From contig NZ_LKEU01000042.1 in assembly GCF_001766835.1 (NCBI RefSeq), positions 33,756 through 97,755 on the forward strand: a stretch of 64,000 bases of DNA, written 5' to 3'. The position numbers and the translations under genes are program-made. The notes beneath the pieces are model-generated. The model was not told the DNA's origin. It did not search any database and was given only the letters and a program-made list of their open reading frames with translations. Below, piece after piece: positions 40,628 to 50,182 of this stretch (the first letter of the stretch is position 1; each line of letters opens with the position of its first letter). The DNA comes from Acetobacterium wieringae. Lineage in GTDB: Bacteria; Bacillota; Clostridia; Eubacteriales; Eubacteriaceae.

Positions 40628-40679
40628 TAAATGCTGCTTGATTATTTTCGGCGTTGCTGATATAATTTTAATGTTGTTC

Positions 40680-40702
40680 AAAAGGCTATATGCCTTTTTT
40701 TA
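40680..40702 (+). terminator. terminator after the GNAT gene
   Basis: AAAAGGC and GCCTTTT flank a TATAT loop, followed by T residues. Confidence 0.75.
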
Positions 40703-40772
40703 TTTGAACCGCAACAGCAATAATCGGACAGTCACTGATAAAGAAAATCATGGATGATTAGCAATGTTTTCA

Positions 40773-40802
40773 TTGACAAAAATCAGGGTCTTATGGTATT
40801 CT
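40773..40802 (+). promoter_or_regulatory. promoter of rpmG-secE-nusG
   Basis: TTGACA 40773-40778 and TATTCT 40797-40802 have an 18-bp spacer. Confidence 0.6.
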
Positions 40803-40882
40803 ATGTTAGTGACTATGAAAATAGGGAACGTGTGCCTGCATGTTCCTGCGGGTGTTGATATAAGGATGTAGGAGGTGCTGGA

Positions 40883-41032
40883 ATGAGAGTAAAAGTTACT
40901 TTAGCATGTACAGAATGCAAGCAAAGAAATTACGATACCATGAAAAACAAGAAGAATAACCCTGATCGTTTAGAAGTGGATAAATATTGCAAGTTTTGCA
41001 AGAAGCATACACCACATAAAGAAACGAAATAA
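40883..41032 (+). CDS. rpmG: 50S ribosomal protein L33
   Basis: The 49-residue protein [17 protein letters not shown] has the zinc-ribbon form of L33, with C9xxC12 and CKFC near residue 36. TAGGAGG precedes ATG. The position just before secE is the standard one in Firmicutes. The cysteine-containing (C+) paralogue is used when zinc is sufficient. Confidence 0.97.
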   Translation: MRVKVTLACTECKQRNYDTMKNKKNNPDRLEVDKYCKFCKKHTPHKETK

Positions 41033-41050
41033 TGGATAAAGAGGAATATC

Positions 41051-41428
41051 ATGGCAACTAACAAAAAAAGTAAAAATGCCAGTAGTAAACAAGGAAAAGA
41101 TAACACCCCACAACAGGCACAAAAAACCGATGATAAGGCTGCAAACCTCGTAAAAGAGGAAAAGAAAGCGCCTCAGTCAACGGCAAAAAATGAGAAAAAA
41201 ACAGCAAAGAAGTCAAGCGATAAAAGTAAGGAACCGAATATTTTTCAGAAGATGGTCGGCTTTTTAAAAGGCGTTCATCATGAACTGCGAAAAGTTACTT
41301 GGTTAACTAAAGATGAATTGATAAAGAAATCTGGCGTTGTTGCCGGAATTGTTGGGATATTCACTTTTCTCGTTTGGGTTGTTGATTCAGGATTAGGTGC
41401 ACTTGCCGCGTTATTTATGAACATTTAG
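41051..41428 (+). CDS. secE: preprotein translocase subunit SecE
   Basis: The 125-residue protein has a long Lys/Ala/Ser-rich N-terminal tail (residues 1-65) and then the SecE core: VGFLKGVHHELRKVTWLTKDEL and one membrane helix (VAGIVGIFTFLVWVVDSGLGALAALF). SecE clamps SecY in the membrane. The tail is longer than in many Firmicutes, where the protein is about 60-75 residues. AGAGGAA precedes ATG. Confidence 0.93.
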   Translation: MATNKKSKNASSKQGKDNTPQQAQKTDDKAANLVKEEKKAPQSTAKNEKKTAKKSSDKSKEPNIFQKMVGFLKGVHHELRKVTWLTKDELIKKSGVVAGIVGIFTFLVWVVDSGLGALAALFMNI

Positions 41429-41441
41429 GTAAGGGAGAACC

Positions 41442-41978
41442 ATGGATACTAATCAACAGGAACAGGCCCAATGGTTTGTTGCACATACCTATTCCGGTTA
41501 TGAGAATAAGGTAAAGGCAAGCATTGAAGCCACCGTCGAAAACAGAAATATGGAGGACGTGATCCTTGAGGTTCAGGTTCCCGTACAAGAAATAGTGGAA
41601 AGTAAAAACGGCAAAAAAGTCGTTAAGGAGAAAAAGCTATTTCCAGGTTATGTCATGATTAAAATGTTCATGACAGATGATTCATGGTATGTTGTCCGAA
41701 ATACCCGTGGTGTAACCGGGTTTGTTGGTCCTGCCTCAAAACCTGTTCCGCTCTCAAAGTCAGAACTTAAGAGTATGGGCATTCGTCAGCAGCGTGTGGA
41801 AATCAGTATGCATGTTGGTGAAGAAGTGAAGGTCATTGAAGGACCACTAGAAGGGTTCACCGGTGTTATTGAAGAAGTGCATGCCGAGAAATCAAAGGTC
41901 AAGGTCAATGTTTCCATGTTTGGTCGAGATACCCTCGCTGAACTGGGATTTGAACAAATAGAAAAAATAAACACTTAA
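41442..41978 (+). CDS. nusG: transcription termination/antitermination protein NusG
   Basis: The 178-residue protein has the NGN domain (WFVAHTYSGYENKVKASIEA at 12-31, LFPGYVMIKM near 65) and a C-terminal KOW domain (GEEVKVIEGPLEGFTGVIEEVH near 127). It links RNA polymerase with Rho or the ribosome. It follows secE by 13 bp. Confidence 0.97.
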   Translation: MDTNQQEQAQWFVAHTYSGYENKVKASIEATVENRNMEDVILEVQVPVQEIVESKNGKKVVKEKKLFPGYVMIKMFMTDDSWYVVRNTRGVTGFVGPASKPVPLSKSELKSMGIRQQRVEISMHVGEEVKVIEGPLEGFTGVIEEVHAEKSKVKVNVSMFGRDTLAELGFEQIEKINT

Positions 41979-42049
41979 GGAAAAAACTATTCTTCATGCT
42001 ACTCCAATTAGGAGAAAAAAAACTATAATAAAATGAAGGAGGTGTTATC

Positions 42050-42475
42050 ATGGCAAAAAAAGTAATTGGTATGATTAAATTACAAATTCCTGCCGGTAAA
42101 GCAACACCAGCACCACCAGTTGGTCCTGCATTAGGTCAACATGGGGTTAATATTATGGGATTCTGTAAAGAATTCAACGCAAAAACTGCAAATGAAGCAG
42201 GAATGATTATTCCTGTTGTAATCACTGTTTATCAGGATCGATCTTACTCATTTATTACAAAAACACCGCCAGCTGCGGTTCTATTAAAGAAAGTTGCTGG
42301 TATTGAGTCTGGATCTGGGGTACCTAACAAAACCAAGGTAGCTAAGGTTACAACTGAACAATTAAGAGAAATTGCAACATTAAAGATGCCTGACTTAAAC
42401 GCAGCATCTGTTGAAGCAGCGATGAGAATGATCGCTGGAACTGCCCGTAGCATGGGTATCACAATCGAAGAATAA
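42050..42475 (+). CDS. rplK: 50S ribosomal protein L11
   Basis: The 141-residue protein has the expected [28 protein letters not shown] start and the C-terminal RNA-binding end [10 protein letters not shown]. It is part of the GTPase-associated centre. GAAGGAGGTG precedes ATG. Codons are strongly biased. Confidence 0.98.
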   Translation: MAKKVIGMIKLQIPAGKATPAPPVGPALGQHGVNIMGFCKEFNAKTANEAGMIIPVVITVYQDRSYSFITKTPPAAVLLKKVAGIESGSGVPNKTKVAKVTTEQLREIATLKMPDLNAASVEAAMRMIAGTARSMGITIEE

Positions 42476-42536
42476 TTTTAGAAGGTAGAAACACCTTAAG
42501 TGGGAGGGAAACCGCTATTACCACAAGGAGGCAAAG

Positions 42537-43226
42537 ATGAAAAAAGGAAAAAAATATCAGGATTTGGTAAAAAGCTTTGATAAGCAAGAACTTTTTGAAA
42601 TAGATGCAGCAATTGCACAAGTCAAAAAACTGGCTACAGCAAAGTTTGATGAAACCATTGAATTGCATGTTAAATTGGGTGTTGACTCACGTCATGCAGA
42701 TCAACAGGTTCGTGGAGCAATCGTTCTGCCACATGGTACTGGTAAATCAGTTAAAGTTCTGGTTATCGCCAAAGGTGATAAACTCAAAGAAGCTGAAGAA
42801 GCAGGCGCCGATTTCTTTGGTGAAGACGATATGATCGATAAAATTCAGAAAGAAAACTGGTTTGATTTTGATGTAATGATTGCTACTCCAGATATGATGG
42901 GTAAGGTTGGTCGTTTAGGTCGAGTATTGGGACCTAAAGGGTTAATGCCAAATCCTAAATCAGGAACGGTAACTATGGATATTGCCAAAGCTGTAGCGGA
43001 TACTAAAGCCGGTAAGGTTGAGTATCGTTTGGATAAGACCAATATTATTCACGTAATCATCGGAAAAGCATCATTTACCGAAGAAGCCTTAAAAGAAAAC
43101 ATGATGGTATTATTGGAAACTGTTAAAAAAGCAAAACCAGCTGCTGCCAAAGGTCAATACTTCCGCAGTGTAACCCTGGCAAGCACCATGAGTCCTGGAG
43201 TTAAAGTCAATACAGGAAAAATCTAG
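42537..43226 (+). CDS. rplA: 50S ribosomal protein L1
   Basis: The 229-residue protein shows [29 protein letters not shown] and [21 protein letters not shown], the L1 signatures. L1 forms the mobile stalk near the E site and in many bacteria represses its own mRNA. AAGGAGG precedes ATG. Confidence 0.98.
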   Translation: MKKGKKYQDLVKSFDKQELFEIDAAIAQVKKLATAKFDETIELHVKLGVDSRHADQQVRGAIVLPHGTGKSVKVLVIAKGDKLKEAEEAGADFFGEDDMIDKIQKENWFDFDVMIATPDMMGKVGRLGRVLGPKGLMPNPKSGTVTMDIAKAVADTKAGKVEYRLDKTNIIHVIIGKASFTEEALKENMMVLLETVKKAKPAAAKGQYFRSVTLASTMSPGVKVNTGKI

Positions 43227-43264
43227 AAGTTTATTGCTTTATAAATAATAAACTTTGAAACGAC

Positions 43265-43432
43265 TTGACATAGAAAATGACAAATGATACAATAACGTCG
43301 TTGTAAAAGACGCATTCATCCATAGACAGTAGGTTTGTAAATCCTACCGAGGTTGAAGAGATAAACGCTTATGAATAATAAAGCTCTCTTCACGCTGTGG
43401 AGTGAGCTTTTTTGATACGATTTTATAAAGGA
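43265..43432 (+). promoter_or_regulatory. promoter and L10 leader of rplJL
   Basis: TTGACA 43265-43270 and TACAAT 43288-43293 have a 17-bp spacer. The leader folds around GTAGGTTTGTAAATCCTACC (43330-43349) and ends with AGCTC...GAGCT followed by TTTTTT (43382-43413). This is the arrangement of the L10 autoregulatory leader, in which the L10-L12 complex binds the mRNA and adjusts rplJL expression. Confidence 0.8.
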
Positions 43433-43446
43433 GGTGCAGATAATAC

Positions 43447-43968
43447 ATGCCAAAAATTGAAGAAAAACAAGTGATTGTCCAGGAAATTGCGCAAAAACTT
43501 CGTAACGCCCAAACAGCGGTTCTCGTTGATTATCGTGGGTTGAATGTTGAAGAAGTAACTGAGTTACGTTCCCTGGCGAGAGCAGCAGGTATCGACTACA
43601 AGGTATATAAAAATTCAATGATGCGGTTCGCTGCAAAAGAAACCGGTTTTGAAGGTTTACTTGACGTTTTGGTTGGACCTACTGCAATTGCTTTCTGTGA
43701 TACAGATCCAGTTGCACCAGCTAAATTACTCAGCGAGTTTGCAAAAAAACATAAGGCTTTAGAAATTAAAGCGGGTATGGTAGATGGTAAAGTCTTAGAT
43801 GTCAAAGGCGTCCAGGATCTTGCTGAATTACCACCACGAGAAGTATTGGTTGCCAAGGTTCTTGGCGGCTTAAACGCACCAATTTCAGGTTTTGTTAACG
43901 TACTTAACGGAAACATGCGTGGATTGGTTGTCGCATTAAATGCGATTGCGGAACAAAAACAAGCATAA
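43447..43968 (+). CDS. rplJ: 50S ribosomal protein L10
   Basis: The 173-residue protein has TAVLVDYRGLNVEEVTELRSLAR and the L12-binding C-terminal helix (FVNVLNGNMRGLVVALNAIAEQKQA). AAAGGAGG precedes ATG. It forms the base of the ribosomal stalk and is the likely ligand of the leader just upstream. Confidence 0.97.
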   Translation: MPKIEEKQVIVQEIAQKLRNAQTAVLVDYRGLNVEEVTELRSLARAAGIDYKVYKNSMMRFAAKETGFEGLLDVLVGPTAIAFCDTDPVAPAKLLSEFAKKHKALEIKAGMVDGKVLDVKGVQDLAELPPREVLVAKVLGGLNAPISGFVNVLNGNMRGLVVALNAIAEQKQA

Positions 43969-44015
43969 TTCGAAAAAAACTAAATTAAAGAAAGAATATT
44001 TGGAGGTTTTATAAA

Positions 44016-44399
44016 ATGGCAAGTGAAAAAGTAACACAATTAATTGAAGACGTAAAAGGTTTAACTGTATTAGAATTATCTGAACTGGTTAAAGCATTAG
44101 AAGAAGAATTCGGCGTTAGCGCTGCTGCTCCAATGGCAATGATGGCTGCTCCAGCTGCTGGTGGTGCTGTTGAAGAAGCTGAAGAAAAAACTGATTTTGA
44201 TGTAATCCTGGCTTCTGCTGGCGATCAAAAAATCAAAGTTATCAAAGTTGTTCGTGAATTAACAGGCTTAGGCTTAAAAGAAGCGAAAGCATTAGTTGAC
44301 GAAGCTCCAAAACCATTAAAAGAAGGCGCTACTAAAGAAGAAGCTGATGATATTAAAGCTAAAATTGAAGAAGTTGGCGGAAGCGTCGAAGTAAAATAA
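44016..44399 (+). CDS. rplL: 50S ribosomal protein L7/L12
   Basis: The 127-residue protein has the N-terminal dimer helices, an Ala/Gly hinge ([20 protein letters not shown]) and the conserved C-terminal domain ([33 protein letters not shown] region). It recruits GTPase factors. TTTGGAGG precedes ATG, and a terminator follows. Confidence 0.98.
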   Translation: MASEKVTQLIEDVKGLTVLELSELVKALEEEFGVSAAAPMAMMAAPAAGGAVEEAEEKTDFDVILASAGDQKIKVIKVVRELTGLGLKEAKALVDEAPKPLKEGATKEEADDIKAKIEEVGGSVEVK

Positions 44400-44416
44400 T
44401 TACTCGATAACCACTA

Positions 44417-44447
44417 AAAATCACTTGCTTGCGCAGGTGATTTTTTT
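44417..44447 (+). terminator. terminator of the rplJL operon
   Basis: TCAC-TTGC (44421-44428) pairs with GCAG-GTGA (44433-44440), followed by seven T. Confidence 0.85.
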
Positions 44448-44479
44448 GTTTAACAGACGATGTCTGAGAAAGAAGAACA

Positions 44480-45931
44480 ATGGGAAAAAAACAGACAAAT
44501 CAAGTAAAGGAAATCACGCCCATGGCGGTAAACTTCCCCCAATGGTATACAGATGTTATATCCAAAACCGAATTGGTGGACTATTCTCCGGTAAAAGGAT
44601 TTATGGTGATTCGGCCCTACGGTTATGCGATTTGGGAGCTGATCCAGGGTGCTTACGATAAACGCTTCAAAGAAACCGGTCATGAGAACATGTATTTTCC
44701 GCTTTTGATTCCAGAAAGCCTGCTAACAAAAGAAGCGGAGCATGTCGAAGGATTTGCGCCAGAGGTCGCCTGGGTTACCCATGGTGGCGGTAAAGAACTG
44801 GCTGAAAAATTGGCAGTGCGTCCTACATCAGAAACGATTATTTGCAGTATGTACTCTAAGTGGCTCAATTCCTATCGACAGCTGCCTTTTTTGTATAATC
44901 AGTGGTGTTCAGTAGTACGGTGGGAAAAAACCACCCGACCCTTCCTGAGAACCTCTGAGTTTTTATGGCAGGAGGGGCATACCCTCCATGAAACCCCGGA
45001 AGAAGCTCAGGAAGAAACCATGCAAATGCTGGGGATCTACCGGGAAATTGCCGAAAGCCATCTCGCCATGCCGATGGTCGTTGGTCGTAAAAGTGATAAA
45101 GAAAAATTCGCTGGTGCCGATGCCACCTATACCATGGAGGCACTAATGCACGATGGTCAGGCCCTGCAATCGGGAACCTCTCATAATCTCGGTCAGCATT
45201 TTACCAAAGCCTTTGAAATTACCTACCTGGATCGCAATAATGAGCAGTCTTTTCCTTATCATACTTCCTGGGGGGTATCGACCCGGTTGATCGGCGGGAT
45301 TATCATGGTTCATGGTGATGATAATGGTCTGGTTCTGCCGCCGAAAATTGCACCGATTCAGGTGGTAGTTATTCCAGTGGCCCAACATAAAGAAGGGGTA
45401 TTGGATAAAGCCTGGGAAATCAGTAAAACACTGGGAAAAGATTTCAGAGTAAAGGTTGATGATCTGGACGGCTATTCCCCTGGCTGGAAATTTAACCAGT
45501 GGGAAATGAAAGGTGTACCAATCCGCCTGGAAATCGGTCCTCGGGACATTGAAAATGGTCAATGCGTTCTGGCCCGACGGGATACCGGTGAAAAAATTCA
45601 GGTCAGTCTGGATAATATCAGCCAGGCTGTGGATGACTTGTTGGTCGAAATTCAGACCAACCTCTTTAATAAAGCGCTGAAAATGCGGGAAGAAAAAACC
45701 TCCACAGCGGAAAACATTGACGAATTCAAAAAGAATTTATCAGAAAATCCTGGATTTGTAAAAGCGATGTGGTGTGGTGAGCGGAGCTGTGAAGATCAGA
45801 TAAAAGAAGAAACGGGTGCGTCGATCCGTTGTATTCCATTTGAAGACGAACAGGAAGTGTTGTACGCAGGAAAATGTGTATGTTGTGGGAAGCCGGCACA
45901 AAAGATGGCCTACTTCGCCCGAGCTTATTAG
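44480..45931 (+). CDS. proS: prolyl-tRNA synthetase, archaeal/eukaryotic short type
   Basis: The 483-residue class II synthetase lacks the internal editing domain of the usual bacterial ProRS and has the eukaryote/archaeon-like form. Visible parts are the [15 protein letters not shown] motif 2 region near 114, [20 protein letters not shown] near 157, motif 3 [13 protein letters not shown] near 276, and a C-terminal zinc-type domain (CGERSC and [11 protein letters not shown]) ending in the conserved tyrosine (ARAY). It charges tRNA-Pro. The ribosome-binding site is weak (AAGAAGAAC). Confidence 0.95.
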   Translation: MGKKQTNQVKEITPMAVNFPQWYTDVISKTELVDYSPVKGFMVIRPYGYAIWELIQGAYDKRFKETGHENMYFPLLIPESLLTKEAEHVEGFAPEVAWVTHGGGKELAEKLAVRPTSETIICSMYSKWLNSYRQLPFLYNQWCSVVRWEKTTRPFLRTSEFLWQEGHTLHETPEEAQEETMQMLGIYREIAESHLAMPMVVGRKSDKEKFAGADATYTMEALMHDGQALQSGTSHNLGQHFTKAFEITYLDRNNEQSFPYHTSWGVSTRLIGGIIMVHGDDNGLVLPPKIAPIQVVVIPVAQHKEGVLDKAWEISKTLGKDFRVKVDDLDGYSPGWKFNQWEMKGVPIRLEIGPRDIENGQCVLARRDTGEKIQVSLDNISQAVDDLLVEIQTNLFNKALKMREEKTSTAENIDEFKKNLSENPGFVKAMWCGERSCEDQIKEETGASIRCIPFEDEQEVLYAGKCVCCGKPAQKMAYFARAY

Positions 45932-45950
45932 GAAGTATGAGCGTGTGAAA

Positions 45951-46529
45951 ATGAGCAGCATTGCAATGACCAACCTGGGATTTTTCTTGAATGAAAGCGA
46001 GTTTTATGAACATATCCGGATGAAAAAAGGATCAAGACGGGCTTTGCCTATTGAGCGAATTCTTGAGTCAGCAAGAAATATTCCGAAGCCAAAGGTTCTC
46101 TATCGGGTATCCGAAGCGAAAATCATTGATGCTACTCACTTCACCTTGGATGGAGTTGAATTTGTCAGTGAAGTTGGGGTGGAAAAAATTGCCAAGTCTA
46201 CCTATGTTTTTCCGAATATTGTTACAGCCGGTCGGGAAATTGAAAACTATTGCCTTTCTCGAGAGAATGTTCTGGATCAGTACATTATCATGGAGCTCTG
46301 CAATTTCGCCTGCGAATTTGCCAGAGAAGCGCTGATACGTGATGTGAAGAATCGCTATGGTGTCACGATAACAGATTGCATCTATCCCGGTGAAGATGGA
46401 TTTCGTCTGGAATCGGGTAAGAAAATATTTGATTTATTCGACAATGTCGAAGCAGAAATTGGCGTTACAGTCACCGAGATGGGATTGACCACTCCGAGTC
46501 GGACAGCCTACGCAATTTATTTTGGCTAA
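45951..46529 (+). CDS. MetH activation-domain-like protein
   Basis: The roughly 192-residue protein resembles the stand-alone form of the methionine synthase activation domain. The C-terminus CIYPGEDGFRLESGKKIFDLF near 140 and IGVTVTEMGLTTPSRTAYAIYFG at the end correspond to the SPGYGDxPLxxQ and SxxMxPxxSVSG segments that hold S-adenosylmethionine. Stand-alone copies in acetogens serve corrinoid methyltransferases or split MetH. An in-frame GTG at 45945 could also start it, and GGAAG lies at 45930. It is probably co-transcribed with proS and ends at a terminator. Confidence 0.65.
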   Translation: MSSIAMTNLGFFLNESEFYEHIRMKKGSRRALPIERILESARNIPKPKVLYRVSEAKIIDATHFTLDGVEFVSEVGVEKIAKSTYVFPNIVTAGREIENYCLSRENVLDQYIIMELCNFACEFAREALIRDVKNRYGVTITDCIYPGEDGFRLESGKKIFDLFDNVEAEIGVTVTEMGLTTPSRTAYAIYFG

Positions 46530-46552
46530 TCAATTAAATCGATAAAACGTAT

Positions 46553-46591
46553 AAAGAGGCCCTAAGTTATCCTTAGATGGCCTCTTTTTTT
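46553..46591. terminator. terminator shared by converging genes
   Basis: AAAGAGGCC (46553-46561) pairs with GGCCTCTTT (46579-46587), with an inner CTAAG/CTTAG stem and T-run. The minus-strand folBK gene ends at its edge. Confidence 0.9.
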
Positions 46592-47408
46592 ATGCATTCT
46601 TTAAATTGTTAAACAATTCGATCATTCGTATATTGAGCAGGGGATGGACGAAGTACGGCGCAATTTCAGCCATTGATTCCATTACAAAAGTCCGTTCCTG
46701 AATCCGGGGATGGGGGAGAATCACATGGGGATCATCACTGATCAGATTATCGTAAAATAAAATATCCAGATCAATAGTCCGGGGGCCCCAGTGGATCGTT
46801 CGTTCCCGTTTAAGTTCCAGCTCGATCTCTAGCAGCCGGTTCATCAGGACAGGAGGCGGCAGGGTGGTTCTAATTTTCAACACACAGTTGAGAAAAGCAT
46901 CCTGGTCGGTGTAGCCCCAGGGCTCGGTTTCGATAATTGTGGATTGGGTCAGTCCTTCAATGCCAGGGGTACTTTTTATGGCAGTAATGGCTTCGGTTAG
47001 ATTTAGATTGCGGTCGCCCATATTGGTGCCCAGTCCGATAAAGGCCTGGTGCCAACCGCGGTTTATTTCAATGGCGACGGTATCCATCGATTTAAGGATC
47101 GGGGCCCAAGGCTTTTTAATGGTAAGGCTGACATGTTTAACCATCGGGTAGTGTTTTAAAACATAGGTCGCCAGCATTTCGCCAGCGGTTTCAATCAGGT
47201 CGTAGCTTTCTTTTTTAAATTCGATCTCCAGGGCATGACAGAGTTCGCCATAATGAACGGATTTTGTCAAATCGCCGGTAAGGGCTGCTTCCTGCATATC
47301 CAGAGATAGAGTCACAGAAATCAGAAATTTCTGGCCCAGGGTTTTTTCTTCGGGGAAAACCCCGTGATAGGCAAAGACCTCAAAGTCTTTTATATAGAGT
47401 TTGTCCAT
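46590..47408 (-). CDS. folBK: bifunctional dihydroneopterin aldolase / HPPK
   Basis: The 272-residue protein fuses two consecutive folate enzymes. Residues 1-115 are dihydroneopterin aldolase (FolB: FEVFAYHGVFPEEKTLGQKF, YGELCHALE, VSLTIKKPWAPI). Residues 118-272 are 6-hydroxymethyl-dihydropterin pyrophosphokinase (FolK: AFIGLGTNMGDRNLNL, ETEPWGYTDQDAFLNCVLKI, RWGPRTIDLDILFYDN-like segment near 222). It is last in the folE-HD-folP-folBK operon and overlaps folP by 19 bp. Confidence 0.95.
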   Translation of the reverse strand: MDKLYIKDFEVFAYHGVFPEEKTLGQKFLISVTLSLDMQEAALTGDLTKSVHYGELCHALEIEFKKESYDLIETAGEMLATYVLKHYPMVKHVSLTIKKPWAPILKSMDTVAIEINRGWHQAFIGLGTNMGDRNLNLTEAITAIKSTPGIEGLTQSTIIETEPWGYTDQDAFLNCVLKIRTTLPPPVLMNRLLEIELELKRERTIHWGPRTIDLDILFYDNLISDDPHVILPHPRIQERTFVMESMAEIAPYFVHPLLNIRMIELFNNLKNA

Positions 47409-48217
47409 GGTGCTCCTTTCAGAATACTGGCGGTCATTTGTGCCGCCCGTTTATTTTCCAGGACATCATGAACCCGGATAATCGAGGCGCCTTTCATAAT
47501 CCCGATAACCGTGGTGGCCACAGTGCCCTCCACCCGTTCGGTTACCGGCAGATCCAGGGTCAGGCCGATAAAGCCTTTTCGGGAGGTACCCAAAAGAACC
47601 GGGTAGCCGAGAGTTTGCAGGTCTTCCAGATGGTGCATTGTTTCCATATTCTGGGCGTAATCCTTGGCAAAGCCAATGCCGGGGTCAAGGATGATGGCAT
47701 CCCTGGAAATACCGGCGCTTAAGGCGATATTAATGGATTCCTGAAGATCGCTATTAATATCGGTCATCAGGTTGTGATAATTCTGATTAGTGCGGTTATG
47801 CATCAGGACGCAGGGAACCTGGTATTGGGCGGTAATGTCGGCCAGGGTCGGATCATATTTAAAGCCCCAGATATCATTGACCATGTCGGCACCAGCCGCT
47901 AAGGCCGCTGCCCCAACAGGCCCCTTGTAGGTATCAATGGAAATGGGAATGTCAAAGCGCTGGTTGATTGCTTCGATCATTGGAACGACTCGCTCGATTT
48001 CTTCGGCATCACTGATTTTAGTATGACCGGGACGGGTCGATTCGCCGCCAAGATCAATAATATCAGCACCATCGAGGATCATTTTTTCTACCTGCCTCAG
48101 GCTGGCATCCAGGTTATTGAATTTGCCGCCGTCAGAAAATGAATCGGGGGTAACGTTTAAGATCCCCATAATGAGGACCTGATTGCTTAAGTCAAAATTT
48201 TTATTGCCAATTCGCAT
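47390..48217 (-). CDS. folP: dihydropteroate synthase
   Basis: The 275-residue TIM barrel joins para-aminobenzoate to the pterin. Motifs are IMGILNVTPDSFSDGG (residues 17-32), DGADIIDLGGESTRPGH near 50, ISIDTYKG near 94, and GTSRKGFIG near 215. I start it at 48217 because AAAGGAG lies 5 bp upstream. It overlaps folBK by 19 bp. Confidence 0.95.
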   Translation of the reverse strand: MRIGNKNFDLSNQVLIMGILNVTPDSFSDGGKFNNLDASLRQVEKMILDGADIIDLGGESTRPGHTKISDAEEIERVVPMIEAINQRFDIPISIDTYKGPVGAAALAAGADMVNDIWGFKYDPTLADITAQYQVPCVLMHNRTNQNYHNLMTDINSDLQESINIALSAGISRDAIILDPGIGFAKDYAQNMETMHHLEDLQTLGYPVLLGTSRKGFIGLTLDLPVTERVEGTVATTVIGIMKGASIIRVHDVLENKRAAQMTASILKGAPWTNSI

Positions 48218-48227
48218 GAATACTCCT

Positions 48228-48710
48228 TTAATAAACAATGGTCAGGTTTTTCTTTTCACGTGACCAATCACATTCGGTTTCAACCGGGCAGCAAAAACAG
48301 GCCCGGGATAATTTGTCGCTTTGATAAACTAGTTTACTGAATCCCTGGGCTTTTGGATTACGATGATTAAGGATTGCCTCGAGGATTAGATTATTCTGAT
48401 CGTCAGTATAATCAAGGGTTTTCAGCAGGGGAATTGCCAACTGGTGAGAGGCGATTTCATGGGGTGTTTTGTCCTGATATTGAACAAAACGACCAATGTC
48501 GTGGAGCAATGCGGTGGTATAAATCAGATCCCGGGAGAAGTTTAGTCCGGCTTCCATGGTTTTGATACTGGCAATGCGGGCGACTGATAAAAAATGGTCG
48601 ATGTCATGACGACAAAACGGTCGATTGACCTCACAGGTTTCTATTTTTTTTAGATAATTCTGATAATCATTCATGTGAAAAAGGGTGTTGGTATTTTTTA
48701 ACTGATCCAT
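48228..48710 (-). CDS. HD-domain phosphohydrolase in the folate operon
   Basis: The 160-residue protein has the HD motifs: H-containing FCRHDIDHFLSVARIA near 34-49, TTALLHDIGRFVQYQD near 66-81 (HD pair), and a C-terminal cysteine cluster (ACFCCPVETEC) unusual for this family. Placed between folE and folP, it may remove phosphate from dihydroneopterin triphosphate or monophosphate, the step that often lacks an assigned enzyme. This is inference from position. AGGACG precedes ATG at 48710. Confidence 0.75.
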   Translation of the reverse strand: MDQLKNTNTLFHMNDYQNYLKKIETCEVNRPFCRHDIDHFLSVARIASIKTMEAGLNFSRDLIYTTALLHDIGRFVQYQDKTPHEIASHQLAIPLLKTLDYTDDQNNLILEAILNHRNPKAQGFSKLVYQSDKLSRACFCCPVETECDWSREKKNLTIVY

Positions 48711-48720
48711 TAACCACGTC

Positions 48721-49281
48721 CTATTTGATGCTTAAAAGTTTATGGACTTCGTCTTTGAGCTCCTTGTTATGCTCAAATATACCGGCTTGCATCGCAGTAA
48801 CGGTACGGGTGCCGGGACGTTTGACGCCGCGCATATTCATGCAGAGATGTTCGGCTTCAACGATAACCATGACGCCGCGGGCTTGCAGGTATTCCATAAC
48901 GGCTTCACCAATTTCGGTGGTTAATACTTCCTGAAGCTGTGGTTTTTTGGCATAAACATCAACTGTTCGAACCAGTTTAGACAGTCCGGCAACCCGACCA
49001 TTGGGAATATAGGCAATGTGAACCTTACCGTAAAAGGGTAACAGGTGATGCTCGCACATCGAATAAAAGGGAATGTCCCGTTCAATGACAATATCATCTG
49101 ATTTTACGGCAAAGGTTTTGGCCAGGTGAACTTCGGCAGTATGGCCCAGACCTGAAAAAATTTCTGCATACATCCGGGCAACCCGGGCAGGGGTTTCAAC
49201 CAGGCCTTCCCGGGTGGGGTCTTCGCCGATGGCTTCTAAAATCATTGTGACAGCTTCTTGGATTTTCTTTTGATCAATCAT
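48721..49281 (-). CDS. folE: GTP cyclohydrolase I
   Basis: The 186-residue enzyme makes dihydroneopterin triphosphate from GTP, the first step of folate synthesis. Motifs include [19 protein letters not shown] (19-37), the zinc ligands in [19 protein letters not shown] (near 73-80) and [14 protein letters not shown] (near 142). AGGAGA precedes ATG. It opens the minus-strand folate operon beneath a tetrahydrofolate riboswitch. Confidence 0.97.
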   Translation of the reverse strand: MIDQKKIQEAVTMILEAIGEDPTREGLVETPARVARMYAEIFSGLGHTAEVHLAKTFAVKSDDIVIERDIPFYSMCEHHLLPFYGKVHIAYIPNGRVAGLSKLVRTVDVYAKKPQLQEVLTTEIGEAVMEYLQARGVMVIVEAEHLCMNMRGVKRPGTRTVTAMQAGIFEHNKELKDEVHKLLSIK

Positions 49282-49345
49282 TTTTCTCCTATCGCCGAAT
49301 CAACTTCAATTTGATCCGGAATGGTTTTTACTAAAACCAAATAAA

Positions 49346-49508
49346 AAAAGCATTACTTAAATAAAACAAAATGTTTTAAGCAATGCTTCCGCAACCCTTA
49401 ATTGGTTGTTAAGGGGTCCAGCGGAAGCAACAAGATATCGCAATGAGTTCATTTCGTTTAAAGGCAACTTCCCATCCTCTAACACTTTACGCATCTTGTC
49501 TACTCTGT
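49346..49508 (-). promoter_or_regulatory. tetrahydrofolate riboswitch (class I) with terminator platform, folE operon
   Basis: Read on the minus strand, AGAGTAGACAAGATGCG (from 49506) begins the aptamer. GATGGGAAGTTGCC and AAACGAAATGA form the conserved core, and a GCTTCCGC/GCGGAAGC stem (49384-49430) closes it. AAGCATTGCTTAAA/TTTAAGTAATGCTT with seven T (49346-49388) forms a terminator whose 5' arm overlaps the 3' arm of the aptamer. Ligand binding and terminator therefore exclude or favour each other directly. Confidence 0.9.
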
Positions 49509-49865
49509 TATATTTAATTGGGTGTATTTTAACATGGGACGGGGCAGGTTACAAGGGTAATATAACGTATTCTTAAACGTTCTAAGTATCGATTGGCTGG
49601 AAATTTGCGGATAAAAAAATCAAAAAAAAGTTGGTGAAATCAACAAAAAAAGTAAAGAGAAAAAATTTAACCATTTTTTTAACAAAGTCGCTCAGTTGAT
49701 GTAATCGATTGGCAATATTTTTACTTGTCGGTCACTGAAAGATGAAAGATAGTTGCGAAAGTTGACAACCGAAAGCGGAGAGAATTACGAATTACATCGT
49801 TTACTTAAGCCGGATATGGTAAAATAATTCTGCCAAATAATCAGAAAATTAAAATATAGTTAGAA

Positions 49866-50180
49866 ATGAGTGGAACGATGACCGAATCAGATATATTAAC
49901 AGCCAACGTGCCAAGTGGCGATCAATTTATTAAAAAAACGTTATATATGCGGGGGATTCCCAAATGGGAATTTGACCGTTATCTGAGAAAGAAAGCCGAA
50001 ACAATTGGGAAAGATTGCTATACCGGTGCGGGCTGGCAGGTAACCTTGTCGCCAGAGCGACAGGAAAGTATTGGGGTCTGTTCACTGGTGGCAGTGGATG
50101 TTACCCTGGTGGTGGAAAAGGATCAGTTTGACGACTTTTTGCGCAGCTTTCGAAAGAACTTTCTTCGAGGTGGAGGTTGA
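49866..50180 (+). CDS. hypothetical protein preceding the acyltransferase
   Basis: The product is about 100-104 residues (starts possible at 49866 or 49878; neither has a good ribosome-binding site). It is mixed alpha/beta with LYMRGIPKWEFDRYLRKKAE, GAGWQVTLSPE and SLVAVDVTLVVEKDQFDDFLRSFRKNF. No family is recognised. It ends at 50180, overlapping the ribosome-binding site of the next gene, so it is probably translated and coupled to the acyltransferase/DUF6320 pair. The 320 bp before it show no gene; only a weak TAAAAT box at 49819 could be a promoter. Confidence 0.55.
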   Translation: MSGTMTESDILTANVPSGDQFIKKTLYMRGIPKWEFDRYLRKKAETIGKDCYTGAGWQVTLSPERQESIGVCSLVAVDVTLVVEKDQFDDFLRSFRKNFLRGGG

Positions 50181-50182
50181 CC

